Origin: Prochlorococcus marinus CUG1415
GTDB lineage: Bacteria; Cyanobacteriota; Cyanobacteriia; PCC-6307; Cyanobiaceae
NCBI RefSeq assembly: GCF_017696015.1
Contig: NZ_JAAORL010000001.1
Coordinates: forward strand, 62,001 to 126,000
Length of the DNA stretch: 64,000 nucleotides
Direction of reading: 5' to 3'
Positions 43,859-53,111 of this stretch are shown here, piece after piece (within the stretch, counting starts at the first letter, position 1; the number at the start of each line of letters is the position of its first letter). The notes under the pieces are model-generated. The model was not told the DNA's origin and ran no database searches. It worked only from the letters and a program-made list of their open reading frames with translations. The translations under genes and the position numbers were made by a program.

Positions 43859-44242
43859 TTGGAATTAAGAACAAAAATTGTCTCTGCGGTTATAAGATCT
43901 CTTAAGCTGCCACCAAGGTTTCGTTTGAAAATGGTTAAAGAAGATCCTGTTAGGCTAGAACTAAGCCTTACTCCTTCCTATGGTAAAAATCCAATTATTG
44001 TTGGTTTAGTAGAATCTTTAGACTTAGTCGCCAGAAGAGATAGAGAAGGGAGAATACCGAGAGATCTGAAAGGAACTTGGGATTGGACAGTAAGACATGG
44101 AAAAGTAAGTACTGGAGGATGGAACCCTATGCTAAAGGAAGCGTTGCAAACAATGTTCGATACAGGATTGCCAGCAATTATATATGAGGAATTAACTGGA
44201 GATGAGTATCGTCCTGTTGATGGTGTTAGACATGTTAAATAA
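43859..44242 (+). CDS. conserved-looking cyanobacterial hypothetical protein, 127 aa
   Basis: This 127-residue soluble protein has a strikingly ordered sequence: KLPPRFRLKMVKEDPVRLELSL, then GLVESLDLVARRDREGRIPRDLKGTWDWTVRHG and EALQTMFDTGLPAIIYEELTGDEYRPVDGVRHV. I recognise it as a probable picocyanobacterial family but cannot name a function. The start appears to be TTG 43859, 26 bases after DUF2973, so the two probably share a transcript. Confidence 0.8.
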   Translation: MELRTKIVSAVIRSLKLPPRFRLKMVKEDPVRLELSLTPSYGKNPIIVGLVESLDLVARRDREGRIPRDLKGTWDWTVRHGKVSTGGWNPMLKEALQTMFDTGLPAIIYEELTGDEYRPVDGVRHVK

Positions 44243-44312
44243 TTAATTTATTATTTATCATAAATTCTTCCTCAAAACGTTAAAATATTAAATATAGTCA
44301 ATGTAGCTAATT

Positions 44313-44459
44313 ATGAATGATGAAAATCAAGCAAGATTTGGATTTGTGAATTTTGCTGAAACTTGGAATGGTCGTATGGCAATGATGGGAATTTTGATTG
44401 GTCTGGCTACTGAATTTATAACTGGACAAAGTATTCTTAGACAAATTGGAATAGGTTAG
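44313..44459 (+). CDS. hli: high-light-inducible protein (48 aa)
   Basis: This 48-residue one-helix protein has the core FAETWNGRMAMMGILIGLATE, the ExxNGRxAMxG chlorophyll-binding motif of Hli/SCP proteins. It is short and lacks the acidic linker of the other Hli in this window, as do the single-copy Prochlorococcus hli genes. It binds free chlorophyll and carotenoid and protects PSII under light or nutrient stress. It ends 4 bases from a convergent stop. Confidence 0.92.
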   Translation: MNDENQARFGFVNFAETWNGRMAMMGILIGLATEFITGQSILRQIGIG

Positions 44460-44463
44460 ATTT

Positions 44464-44805
44464 TTATTTTATTTCTTCTGCCTTTACTTCTATAGTACTT
44501 TCACTAGGTTTTTTGTCTAATTGATTGTTTTTAATTATATCTTCTAAGTGTGCACCACAATTCATGCAAGTTTCACTGAAACCTAACGATATTGCACCAC
44601 AATTACTACATGTATTTAGTTTTGACTTGTAATAATTAAAACCTATAAATACTAGTAGAAATAATAAAAGTGGAATTAAAAGTAAAAGTATTATGATATT
44701 GCCGAGAAAGCTAATAAAAAAATTAATCCCAAAAATAGGAATCACTATTAGTATAATTAACGAATAAGTAAGTAAATTTTTATTAGATTGAAGAAAATAA
44801 TTCAT
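44464..44805 (-). CDS. membrane protein with zinc-ribbon
   Basis: This 113-residue protein has two long hydrophobic N-terminal segments (LIILIVIPIFGINFFISFLG and IIILLLLIPLLLFLLVFIGF). A cytoplasmic zinc ribbon with two CxxC knuckles follows (NTCSNCG then ETCMNCG), and a charged tail ends VKAEEIK. The family is unknown. It is 11 bases downstream of the YihY gene, likely co-transcribed, so it may assist that membrane protein. Confidence 0.8.
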   Translation of the reverse strand: MNYFLQSNKNLLTYSLIILIVIPIFGINFFISFLGNIIILLLLIPLLLFLLVFIGFNYYKSKLNTCSNCGAISLGFSETCMNCGAHLEDIIKNNQLDKKPSESTIEVKAEEIK

Positions 44806-44816
44806 GATAGTTATTA

Positions 44817-45746
44817 TTATCTATTATGTCTATTTTTATTTACTAAAGACATACTAGCAATAACAACACTCCAACACTGTCCAAAATATAAAATCACTCC
44901 TAATAGCCAGACCCATAAAGTAAGTACAAGAAAACCACCAATAAATCCATATGCTTGAAATCTTGCTCCAAGCGATAGAATACTTTTACTTACTGCCAAA
45001 TTCAAAGTTGTTAGGCCAATTCCTATAAGAAAAGATCCAGGCAAAAGTGGTTTCAAAGGAACTTTTCTGCTAGGTAAGAGGGCTTGTAATAAAAGAGCCA
45101 TTAAAGAAAAGCCAACTAGAGGGATTGCAAATTGACCAACTTGTAATAGAGGTAACTTTAGCAATAAATCAGAAATTAAATTATTAGATTTTGAAAGATT
45201 TTCCAAAACGTTACTTGGAATCATTCTAAGATTCGCACTAATCTGATCAAGTACCATTAAGAAACCAATAAAGAATACTATTAAAAAGGCTTCAACTCTA
45301 TTACGCAGAAATCTCGAAGCTTGCGCTCTCCACGGAGCATTTAATTTTTTAGAAGGAAGTTCGTCTTCCCATAGCCTTTCTGAACCTCTTTGAAGAGATA
45401 AATATGCATTTCCGGCTGTAAAAAGCAGAAACATAGCACCTAGAATACCTGCCCCAAAACCTTGATCAATCAAATTAAATAATGTTGTTTCTACTAATTC
45501 AACTACTGAAGGAGGTAAAAGCTGAGCAGCAATAGAAATTATTTGTTGATCTAATCCCTCTTGTTTTCCTAAGAACCATGATGCTATTGAAAGAGAAATT
45601 AGAAGAATAGGAAAAAATGATTGTAATGCGTAGTAAGCAAATGCAGCACTTAAATCAATACAATCAGATTTGCTCCACCTCTCACAAGCTCCCCACAAAC
45701 TTTTCAGTATCCATGTTGAGCTGCGCTGCATATTAATTTTCTTCAA
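44817..45746 (-). CDS. YihY/BrkB-family membrane protein
   Basis: This 309-residue protein has about six transmembrane segments. The YihY opening is AFAYYALQSFFPILLISLSIASWFLG and GSERLWEDE comes later. The GFIGGFLVLTLWVWLLGVILYFG end carries the conserved W and glycine hairpin. Family members were once called RNase BN by error; the function is unclear and possibly transport. It starts the minus-strand pair with the zinc-ribbon gene. Confidence 0.88.
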   Translation of the reverse strand: MKKINMQRSSTWILKSLWGACERWSKSDCIDLSAAFAYYALQSFFPILLISLSIASWFLGKQEGLDQQIISIAAQLLPPSVVELVETTLFNLIDQGFGAGILGAMFLLFTAGNAYLSLQRGSERLWEDELPSKKLNAPWRAQASRFLRNRVEAFLIVFFIGFLMVLDQISANLRMIPSNVLENLSKSNNLISDLLLKLPLLQVGQFAIPLVGFSLMALLLQALLPSRKVPLKPLLPGSFLIGIGLTTLNLAVSKSILSLGARFQAYGFIGGFLVLTLWVWLLGVILYFGQCWSVVIASMSLVNKNRHNR

Positions 45747-45819
45747 ATATTTATCTTATGTATTTTGTTATTGTATCTAATTAAGCAATTTTTTAAGCAA
45801 ATATATATATTTGATGCAA

Positions 45820-46620
45820 CTATTTTTCCAATAATAAATTAGCCCATGGCTTTAAGATTTCAATTTTTTCTATTGTTCTACAAGCAATTAATGGAAAATT
45901 AACATCGCTTAAATTTTGTCCGGCAACTAAATTCAAAGGATCTGTTTCCAGCCAATCTATAAAACAATTGAGTTCCTCTAATATTAGCCAAGAGGCTGCA
46001 ATATCCCATATTTTCGGGGTTGATTCTATTGCTCCGAAAGTTTGTCCCATTGCTACACTTGTTAGATTTAAACTTGATACACCTAAAAGTCTGATTTTGC
46101 CAGGAAATACTGAATTTGGTTTTTTTTGTAAAATCTTTATAGATCTACTACACAAAGAAATGCATTCACTTTGGTGATTGTTTTGGTGAGGTTCTATTTT
46201 TTTGTTATTTAACCAAACACCTTCACCTTTTATTGATAAAAACTTTTTTTTCAATGTAGGGATTATTAAAAAAGAAGATTGAGGTCTACCATCTACGAAC
46301 CTTGCTACTGATATAGACCAGTATGGAATACCTGCAGCAAAATTTGTTGTACCATCAAGTGGATCTACTACCCAATAAGCTTTTGTATCAGGAATAAACT
46401 TGCCTCCTTCTTCACTAAGGACGCCCTCATTTGGAGCTATTGAAGCTAGACCATCTACGATTGTTTTATCACTCCATAAATCACAACTTGTTATTAATGA
46501 TCCGTCGGCTTTACTATTAGCACTAATATTTCCAAAATCTTTTATTTGACGTTGAGAAACTAATTCAAATAAAGAATCTAATTCCCTTAATTGTTTATTC
46601 GTTAGATTTGATTGATTCAT
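45820..46620 (-). CDS. inositol-monophosphatase family phosphatase
   Basis: This 266-residue Mg-dependent phosphatase has the GVLSEEGG metal loop (Glu70/Glu71), the signature WVVDPLDGTTNFAAG with Asp86 and Asp89, and KIWDIAASWLILEE with the third metal Asp. It could be an inositol monophosphatase, histidinol-phosphatase or FBPase-like; the PLDGTTNF motif does not decide. Its start overlaps the TolC stop by four bases (ATGA), so it is the last gene of a radical SAM-TolC-phosphatase operon. Confidence 0.9.
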   Translation of the reverse strand: MNQSNLTNKQLRELDSLFELVSQRQIKDFGNISANSKADGSLITSCDLWSDKTIVDGLASIAPNEGVLSEEGGKFIPDTKAYWVVDPLDGTTNFAAGIPYWSISVARFVDGRPQSSFLIIPTLKKKFLSIKGEGVWLNNKKIEPHQNNHQSECISLCSRSIKILQKKPNSVFPGKIRLLGVSSLNLTSVAMGQTFGAIESTPKIWDIAASWLILEELNCFIDWLETDPLNLVAGQNLSDVNFPLIACRTIEKIEILKPWANLLLEK

Positions 46621-48050
46621 CTTGAAATATTGCAGATAGATTCTCTATCTTTAATTTTATTATTATTGTTATCTAAACAATTTTTACTAATTTCAAGAAA
46701 AGTTAACCTTTCTAATTTATCCAAATTCAAGTTGTAATTATAAATAGCATTAATATTTTTTGATTTCGCATTACTTAATTCACTTTGTCTTACAAGTACA
46801 TCTTTGAGAGTTGATATTCCAACATCATATCTCAGTCTGGAAAGTCTTACAGACTCTTTGCTAGATTCAATTTCTTTAAGAGTCGTAAGTATTTGCTCTT
46901 CATTTAATTTAAGATTCAAATAGGCTTTATTAATATTTGTGGTCAAAACATTTTTTAGATTTTTAAAAGCATATTCTTCAGCTTGTGCATCTGCTATTTT
47001 TGATTTATAAGAGTTCATATTCTGGCCTCCATTAAAAATATTCCATGCAAAATTTAGACTTATTGTATTTGTATAGTTAGATCCAGATTCTTTAAAGTCA
47101 AGATTAGTAGATAAAGAGTCACCCTTGGAAAATGTACTAGAGAATGTGTTGCTGATGTAAATATTTGGCTTATTTTGAGATAAGAAACTATTTGCTTGGC
47201 TATTTTTTATAGATTTTTGAAGAAGAAGATTTTTTAGGGAAAGATTTTTATCTAAACCTTCATTAATATTTTTTTTTAATCTATGATTCCAGAAACCTAT
47301 TAAATTTTGTTCTTTATTAATTGCGAAATCTTCTTTTATGTTAAGAATCTCTCTCAGGGAAATTTTGTTAATTAAATGTTCAATTTTCTTTTCATTAAGA
47401 GATTGCTTATCTCGAGATAATTGAGCTTCTGCTTCAAGAACTTCAAATTTTGTGCCAATTCCAGCATCTAACTTTGCTTGAGCATTATCCAAACTTGTAA
47501 GTGACAAATTAAGTGTAAATTTTTTATTTTGTATATCCTGAAATGACTTTTGGTATTTGTGATAACGCATTCTTGCTTCTTGAATTAAATCTTTTTTCTT
47601 AATCTCATAATTATTTAATGCAATTTGTAAATTTTCTTGAGCAATTTTAATTTCTGATCCTCTAAGGGGTTTGATTAAATCCCATTTAATATTTAGAGAA
47701 GGATTAGCAGTAAATTGAGACGTTCTTAAAGTATCTGAATTGCTAATATAATTTCTACCTGCAACATATTTCGGTAAGCCATTGGCTTGAAAATCTAAGG
47801 ATGGATATCTTTTAGCAACTTGGCTTGAAAGATTAAAGCTTGCAGAGGAAACTAAATTTTGTAATGATTTTAATTCTTCATTATTTAAAACAATTTTCTC
47901 TATCTCTTGATAATTAATGAAAAGCTTATTTGATTTTTCTTCCAAAACTTTATCTATAAAGTATTTATTTTCCTTGGCTATTACTTCTAGAGAGTTAATA
48001 AATAAAGCAAGAGGCAAAAATAAGATAGGGTTTATTACTTTTTTAAGCAT
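46617..48050 (-). CDS. TolC-family outer-membrane efflux protein
   Basis: This 477-residue protein has an N-terminal signal peptide (INPILFLPLALFINSLEVIA, cut near residue 25) and two OEP repeats. The body has long amphipathic helices such as IKKKDLIQEARMRYHKYQKSFQDI and LSRLRYDVGISTLKDVLVRQ. It forms the trimeric outer-membrane duct of type I or efflux systems; no ABC or RND partner is in the window. It overlaps the radical SAM gene by 16 bases upstream and the phosphatase by four downstream. Confidence 0.92.
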   Translation of the reverse strand: MLKKVINPILFLPLALFINSLEVIAKENKYFIDKVLEEKSNKLFINYQEIEKIVLNNEELKSLQNLVSSASFNLSSQVAKRYPSLDFQANGLPKYVAGRNYISNSDTLRTSQFTANPSLNIKWDLIKPLRGSEIKIAQENLQIALNNYEIKKKDLIQEARMRYHKYQKSFQDIQNKKFTLNLSLTSLDNAQAKLDAGIGTKFEVLEAEAQLSRDKQSLNEKKIEHLINKISLREILNIKEDFAINKEQNLIGFWNHRLKKNINEGLDKNLSLKNLLLQKSIKNSQANSFLSQNKPNIYISNTFSSTFSKGDSLSTNLDFKESGSNYTNTISLNFAWNIFNGGQNMNSYKSKIADAQAEEYAFKNLKNVLTTNINKAYLNLKLNEEQILTTLKEIESSKESVRLSRLRYDVGISTLKDVLVRQSELSNAKSKNINAIYNYNLNLDKLERLTFLEISKNCLDNNNNKIKDRESICNISR

Positions 48051-49456
48051 TTTTTTAAAGTATTTGTTTTATTAGATTTGCCAATCAAAGTATCTATAAT
48101 ATCATTTGAATCATCAAGAACGTGAATTTTGGTATTCAATTTATTTTCCACTTCTTTAATATTTTTATCATCTAAAAATAAATCAGTATTAATTTTAAGC
48201 ATGATTGATGGTATATAAATAGCCTCGCCTAAATCCTTATTTTGCAGTCCATCAATTAGATCTTCTCCAGTTAGAAGTCCAGTTACGACTTGCTCTTGTC
48301 CCCAATAAATGCTTGGTAAACCATATAACTTAATCGTCAACCCATCAATTAAGTTTAATTTTTTAACTGTAGGAAGAAGTGCTTCATAAACTAATTTACC
48401 AACTATCCAACTAATTTTTTTTGGCTTTTTTATTTTTTGGGGTAGGTTTTTAGTCTTCTCATTTAATGTTTTTAAAAAGCTTCTAATAGAGCCTACTCCA
48501 TTAGATTCTTGTGGCATATTTTCGTAGGTGTTGTAACTAGGTAAATTTGCACCAGCGATCAAATACCATTCGTCTGCCAGCCAACAAAAACGAGTACCCA
48601 GACTAATTTGTAGTAAGGATTGAATGTTTTCGACTTGTTTAATGGTTTTTTTTGCGTATTTTGAACTTATTGATTTCAATCCATCCGTTTCAGGTCTAAA
48701 TTTTGTAAGTCCTACAGGAACTACTGCAACTGATAGTACTGTGTGAGAATTTGTTTTGTAGAATTCTGCAAGTTCAAATATTGATTTCTCAAGAATCTCC
48801 CCGTCATTTATATCTGGACATACAACAATTTGAGCATGTATTTGGATAGAGTTTTTTTCAAACCAGGAGATTTGATCAAGGATCACTCCTGCTTTTTTAT
48901 TTTTTAATAATGTTTCTCTAGTAGCAGGATCAGTCGCATGAACGGAAATAAAAAGTGGGGATAGTTTTTGCATCGAAATTCTTTCCCAGTCTTCTTTTTT
49001 TAAATTTGTAAGAGTTAAATAAGAGCCATATAGGAAACTTAATCTATAATCATCATCTTTGACGTAAAGGCTTTTCCTTTTACCGCTTGGCTGTTGATCT
49101 ATAAAACAAAATGGACATCTATTATTGCATTGCTTGATTGAATCAAATAATGCATCTTTAAAATTAATACCTAAATTGACATCTTGATCTTTTTCAATAC
49201 TTATATTGTGAATTTCATTATTTTTATCTAAAACTGATATGTTTAAAATTTCTTCACTAATGAGAATCTGATAATCAATTAAATCTCTTGGTTTTTTTCC
49301 ATTAATACTAATTATGGAATCACCCGATTCAAATCCTATTTCTTGAGCAATAGAATTAGCTTCAATACTTTCAATTTCTGCAGGTTTGATTTTATAAGTA
49401 ATATTGGGAACCAAAAGATCGTTTGAATCTTCTTTGTAATTAATTTCTTGCCACAC
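48035..49456 (-). CDS. PDZ/radical SAM/DUF512 protein
   Basis: This 473-residue member of a cyanobacteria-rich family combines an N-terminal PDZ-like domain (about 25-85, IGFESGDSIISINGKK) and a radical SAM core. The CX3CX2C cluster is CNNRCPFCF with Cys110, Cys114 and Cys117, in a variant where the following residues read IDQQPSGKRKSLY. A C-terminal DUF512 domain has GLLTGEDLIDGL and YIPSIMLK. The reaction is unknown. Its operon with TolC and an IMPase-family gene is unusual. The upstream gap holds a perfect 20-bp palindrome. Confidence 0.9.
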   Translation of the reverse strand: MWQEINYKEDSNDLLVPNITYKIKPAEIESIEANSIAQEIGFESGDSIISINGKKPRDLIDYQILISEEILNISVLDKNNEIHNISIEKDQDVNLGINFKDALFDSIKQCNNRCPFCFIDQQPSGKRKSLYVKDDDYRLSFLYGSYLTLTNLKKEDWERISMQKLSPLFISVHATDPATRETLLKNKKAGVILDQISWFEKNSIQIHAQIVVCPDINDGEILEKSIFELAEFYKTNSHTVLSVAVVPVGLTKFRPETDGLKSISSKYAKKTIKQVENIQSLLQISLGTRFCWLADEWYLIAGANLPSYNTYENMPQESNGVGSIRSFLKTLNEKTKNLPQKIKKPKKISWIVGKLVYEALLPTVKKLNLIDGLTIKLYGLPSIYWGQEQVVTGLLTGEDLIDGLQNKDLGEAIYIPSIMLKINTDLFLDDKNIKEVENKLNTKIHVLDDSNDIIDTLIGKSNKTNTLKKCLKK

Positions 49457-49550
49457 AATTAAATTCCAAATATTCTTCTTTATTTTTATTCTAAACTCAT
49501 TTATGACTCAAAGTGTATTAAATACTTTTAAAATACTGATAATAATTGTG

Positions 49551-49570
49551 AAATTAAGGACCCTTAATTT
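49551..49570. promoter_or_regulatory. palindrome AAATTAAGG-AC-CCTTAATTT between divergent genes
   Basis: Nine-base perfect arms separated by two bases lie in the 186-base gap between the radical SAM gene (start 49456) and the DUF3120-nadB operon (start 49643). The element sits 73 bases before the DUF3120 start and 95 before the other. The two central GG/CC pairs make it less likely than purely AT repeats to be chance. It looks like a bidirectional repressor or activator site; the regulator is unknown. Confidence 0.45.
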
Positions 49571-49642
49571 ATTAAGATATGACATTAGCAGTTTTAAAAA
49601 ACACGATTTAAATTTCTTAAAATAACCTAATCAATTTATTTC

Positions 49643-50410
49643 GTGAAAGAATTAATTACAAACAATTTAGAAGTGACAGATAAATTTAACTATAAATTGC
49701 ATAAAATAATTGATTCATATGAAACTACTTTTTTATCAAGACCAATTTCTTTAAGGCTGTGGTCTTCTTTTTTTGTAATTTTGCCTATATTTGTTCAAGC
49801 ACCTTGGGTGAGATTGGAACCACTGAGTGCGCTTTGTTTTACTTTTGTAATTCTCTTAGGGGCATTTGTTGTCTATAAGAAACAATCAAATAAATGGTTT
49901 ATCGTTAGTTCATTATTACTTGGTGTCTCTGGAAGTTGGCTTGGTGGATGTTTGTTCTGGGGATGGTTAAGTCCATTTCCTATTCTTCATATTCCTGTTG
50001 AAGCTGTAGTTCTTCCGCTAGCTTTAATTGGCCTATTTACTAATTGGAAAATTGGTTCTAGTTTTTATATCTCTTCTCTGTTTGGAACTGCAGTTACAGA
50101 CATCACAATATTTTTAACTGGAATAATGGATCAATGGAGGGAGGTTATAACTGCAGATTCTGAAAATGCACCATTAATTCTTCAAAAAACCTCGGAAAAT
50201 CTCATACAAGGAAAATCAATATCCATTATTATTTTTGTTGCACTTTTACTGTGGTTTATTTCAAAAGTAATTTTTGATTCTGCGACAATTAATACTACAA
50301 ATGGTAAAGCACTCTTGGTTGCCAGTTATGTAATCCAAACGACACTAATTGTTGATGGTATTTTTATTTTTTTAGCAATCCTACAACCAAATTTGAGCGG
50401 TTTGGTGTAA
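49643..50410 (+). CDS. DUF3120 membrane protein
   Basis: This 255-residue protein has about seven hydrophobic segments and the cyanobacterial DUF3120 signature around ISLRLWSSFFVILPIFVQAPWVRLEPLSALCFTF, then GGCLFWGWLSPFPILHIPVEAVVLPLAL. Function is unknown and it is likely in the thylakoid or plasma membrane. The start is GTG 49643. Its stop shares a base with the nadB start (TAATG), so the pair is translationally coupled. Confidence 0.85.
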   Translation: MKELITNNLEVTDKFNYKLHKIIDSYETTFLSRPISLRLWSSFFVILPIFVQAPWVRLEPLSALCFTFVILLGAFVVYKKQSNKWFIVSSLLLGVSGSWLGGCLFWGWLSPFPILHIPVEAVVLPLALIGLFTNWKIGSSFYISSLFGTAVTDITIFLTGIMDQWREVITADSENAPLILQKTSENLIQGKSISIIIFVALLLWFISKVIFDSATINTTNGKALLVASYVIQTTLIVDGIFIFLAILQPNLSGLV

Positions 50411-52077
50411 TGTTGAGGCCTCCATTTTCGCAAGAACCAATACCAATAAATAATTGGGATGTAATTGTAGTAGGTGCTGGAGCTGCAGGACTTATGACCT
50501 GTCTTGAATTACCTGCAAATTTAAAAGTACTTCTTTTAAATAGGAACACTAGCAAGGTATCTTCTAGTAGATGGGCTCAAGGTGGAATAGCATCTGTTGT
50601 TAGACAAGACGATTCATTCGATCTTCATGCTGATGACACTTTAAAGGCAGGAGATGGATTATGTGATTTACAAGCTGTAGAAATGCTCGTTAAGGAAGCT
50701 CCAAGTTGTGTCGATAGGTTGCAGAATTTAGGGATGATTTTTGATCAAAGTTCTGATCAATTAGCTACTACTTTAGAAGCGGCTCATTCTCGAAGAAGAG
50801 TCTTGCATGTTAAAGATCGTACTGGAAGAGCATTAGTTGAAGTTCTAGAAGATCATATTGAAAATAAAAAAAATATTCTTCATTGTAGGGGTGTAAGAGT
50901 TACTGAACTTCTTATAGAAAATCAAGAATGTAGAGGAGTTCAGGTTCTTGATGGAGCGAATTTATATTGGATTCAGTCGAGAGCTGTTGTTTTAGCTACA
51001 GGAGGAGGTGGGCATTTATTTACCAATACAACCAATCCTGCGCAATCATCTGGAGAAGGGATTGCTCTTGCATGGAAAGCAGGTGCTGCTATTGAAGATT
51101 TAGAGTTTGTTCAATTTCATCCAACTGCGTTGAAATTTTATGGAGCTCCTTGTTTCCTAATATCTGAGGCACTTAGAGGAGAAGGCGCCATCTTAATTGA
51201 TAAAAATGGTGAAAGTCCAGTTAAAAATCTTAAAAATCGTGATTTAGCTACTAGAGATCAGGTAAGTAGAGCAATTATGAAGAATATGTATGAAAATAAC
51301 GTTGATCATGTTGGCCTAGATCTTCGGTATATTGATCCAGAAAAAATTGTAGAAAGATTTCCTACTATCTTAAGTCGATGTCAGGATTATGGTGTTAATC
51401 CTTTAAATGAGGTTATTCCTGTAGCTCCTGCAGCTCACTATTGGATGGGGGGTGTTCAAACTGATCTCAATGCATCTTCTACAAGAAAAGGATTATACGC
51501 TGTAGGGGAAGTTGCTTCCACAGGTGTGCATGGTGCTAATAGATTGGCAAGTAATTCACTGATGGAATGCCTAGTTTTCGCAAGAAAAATGTCTTCAATT
51601 ATTTTGAATGATCTTCCCAAATTCGCAAAATTTGATAGATCATTGCAAGAGTTTGATATTGAAGATCCGAAAGAAGATCAAGTTTCTAAAATTGTGGAAA
51701 AAATAGATGAATTAAGAAAACTATGTTGGTCTAATCTAGGCGTATCTCGAAATAAGGTCAATATGAGTAAATTTTTACATTATATTCAAGATGATATTTC
51801 TCAATTACAAAAAAATGCTTTACTAATTAGTATTGAAAAAATAAAATTTGATCAGAAAATTAAACTTAGTGAGCGTAATAGAAGAGTACTGAATCTTTTA
51901 CTTGATTTAAAGAATAGACAAATAACAACTATAACCTTATTAAAAGCTTGTCTATTTAGAGAAGAAAGTAGAGGAGGGCATTTTAGAGATGATTTTCCAG
52001 ACAAACATAAAAATTGGGAATGTCATACTAGACAACAGTTAGATCAAAAAATTCATAAAAGATTTATTAAAAATTAG
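50410..52077 (+). CDS. nadB: L-aspartate oxidase
   Basis: This 555-residue FAD enzyme begins de novo NAD synthesis by oxidising aspartate to iminoaspartate for NadA. Motifs are VIVVGAGAAGLMTCLEL (FAD), SSRWAQGGIASV, EAAHSRRRVLHVKDRTGR (substrate Arg), DLEFVQFHPTAL and GEVASTGVHGANRLASNSLMECLVF. Its length is normal. It is coupled to DUF3120 upstream and overlaps the convergent VKOR-Trx gene by 11 bases. NadA and NadC are not in the window. Confidence 0.96.
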   Translation: MLRPPFSQEPIPINNWDVIVVGAGAAGLMTCLELPANLKVLLLNRNTSKVSSSRWAQGGIASVVRQDDSFDLHADDTLKAGDGLCDLQAVEMLVKEAPSCVDRLQNLGMIFDQSSDQLATTLEAAHSRRRVLHVKDRTGRALVEVLEDHIENKKNILHCRGVRVTELLIENQECRGVQVLDGANLYWIQSRAVVLATGGGGHLFTNTTNPAQSSGEGIALAWKAGAAIEDLEFVQFHPTALKFYGAPCFLISEALRGEGAILIDKNGESPVKNLKNRDLATRDQVSRAIMKNMYENNVDHVGLDLRYIDPEKIVERFPTILSRCQDYGVNPLNEVIPVAPAAHYWMGGVQTDLNASSTRKGLYAVGEVASTGVHGANRLASNSLMECLVFARKMSSIILNDLPKFAKFDRSLQEFDIEDPKEDQVSKIVEKIDELRKLCWSNLGVSRNKVNMSKFLHYIQDDISQLQKNALLISIEKIKFDQKIKLSERNRRVLNLLLDLKNRQITTITLLKACLFREESRGGHFRDDFPDKHKNWECHTRQQLDQKIHKRFIKN

Positions 52078-53002
52078 AATCGCCTTGATAGCCGGTCTGT
52101 ATCGCTAAATCATTCAAGTCGCGGGTACCACTAAAGATTTCTCCATTTATTTCCCAAGAAGGAAATCCATTAATTCCTTTCGTTTGGCATAGATCATACT
52201 GATTATCTTTGCCATCTTTAGCACATTCAACTAGTTTTAATTCTTTCACTGCTTCTTTTCCAAATAGTTGTTTTTGATCGTGACAATGCGGGCACCAATA
52301 TGCGCTATAGAGAACAATATTATTATCTCTCAAGAATTTTGCAAATTTCACCTTTTGGGGAGAGCTTGAAGTGGTAATTATAGGTGATACATTTTCAGTT
52401 GGGCTTGGAACACCAAGAGCATTAGAAGGGTCAATTTTATTTGACCAAATTAGGCCTCCTAGCAGGACACTTATGGCTATCATGAAACCTCTAAAAATCA
52501 TAGGTTCTCTACTTTCAAACTTTGCTCCAATCATAGAAATTATAAAGATAGAAAACGATAATATTGCTGAAAGTATACAAAAAAAACAATATGCTTGAAT
52601 CTTCAAAAACATTATATTGATTAACAAAATACTAAATGTGGAGGAGGCACAAGAAATGAGAAAAATTAACCACCACAAAAACTTATTTAGCTTTTCTTTT
52701 GGAGAAATTAAATTAAGTGAAAGTATTAATGTGATAACTAATATCGATAAATAAGTTATAAATCCTGCTAATGAAAGAGGGATATTAATTTGATTGTTTT
52801 CAAATAAAGTACCCCAAGGACTATTTAAAACTGTTTCACAACCATTTTGTATTCCTGGGCATGAAAGAGAAGGAAATAACCCCCAGTTTTTTAAAGTAAT
52901 GGAACCTGTGTCAACTAAGCCTATAGTGCTAAGAATTGCGATTATGATTTTTGGCCATTTCAAATCTTTCTGATTTCTACTTTTTAAAGTCTTTAGCGCC
53001 AT
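52067..53002 (-). CDS. VKOR-thioredoxin fusion (disulfide-forming)
   Basis: This 311-residue protein fuses a vitamin K epoxide reductase membrane domain to a lumenal or periplasmic thioredoxin domain. The VKOR part has Cys48 and Cys55 in its loop and the active CxxC Cys139-Cys142 (AYCFFC). The Trx part has CPHC (Cys237, Cys240). Such bacterial fusions introduce disulfides, with VKOR passing electrons to quinone. In Prochlorococcus it stands in for DsbA/DsbB. It is divergent from rimO. Confidence 0.95.
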   Translation of the reverse strand: MALKTLKSRNQKDLKWPKIIIAILSTIGLVDTGSITLKNWGLFPSLSCPGIQNGCETVLNSPWGTLFENNQINIPLSLAGFITYLSILVITLILSLNLISPKEKLNKFLWWLIFLISCASSTFSILLINIMFLKIQAYCFFCILSAILSFSIFIISMIGAKFESREPMIFRGFMIAISVLLGGLIWSNKIDPSNALGVPSPTENVSPIITTSSSPQKVKFAKFLRDNNIVLYSAYWCPHCHDQKQLFGKEAVKELKLVECAKDGKDNQYDLCQTKGINGFPSWEINGEIFSGTRDLNDLAIQTGYQGDSNF

Positions 53003-53111
53003 ATAACAGTGAAAGTTTGTTATTTACTTAATCTATTCTAATATGATCTTGGCATGAGAGTTGTATACGCAATGCTGTTTAAATTTTTTGATCTTAGATT
53101 TTTTAAAATTT

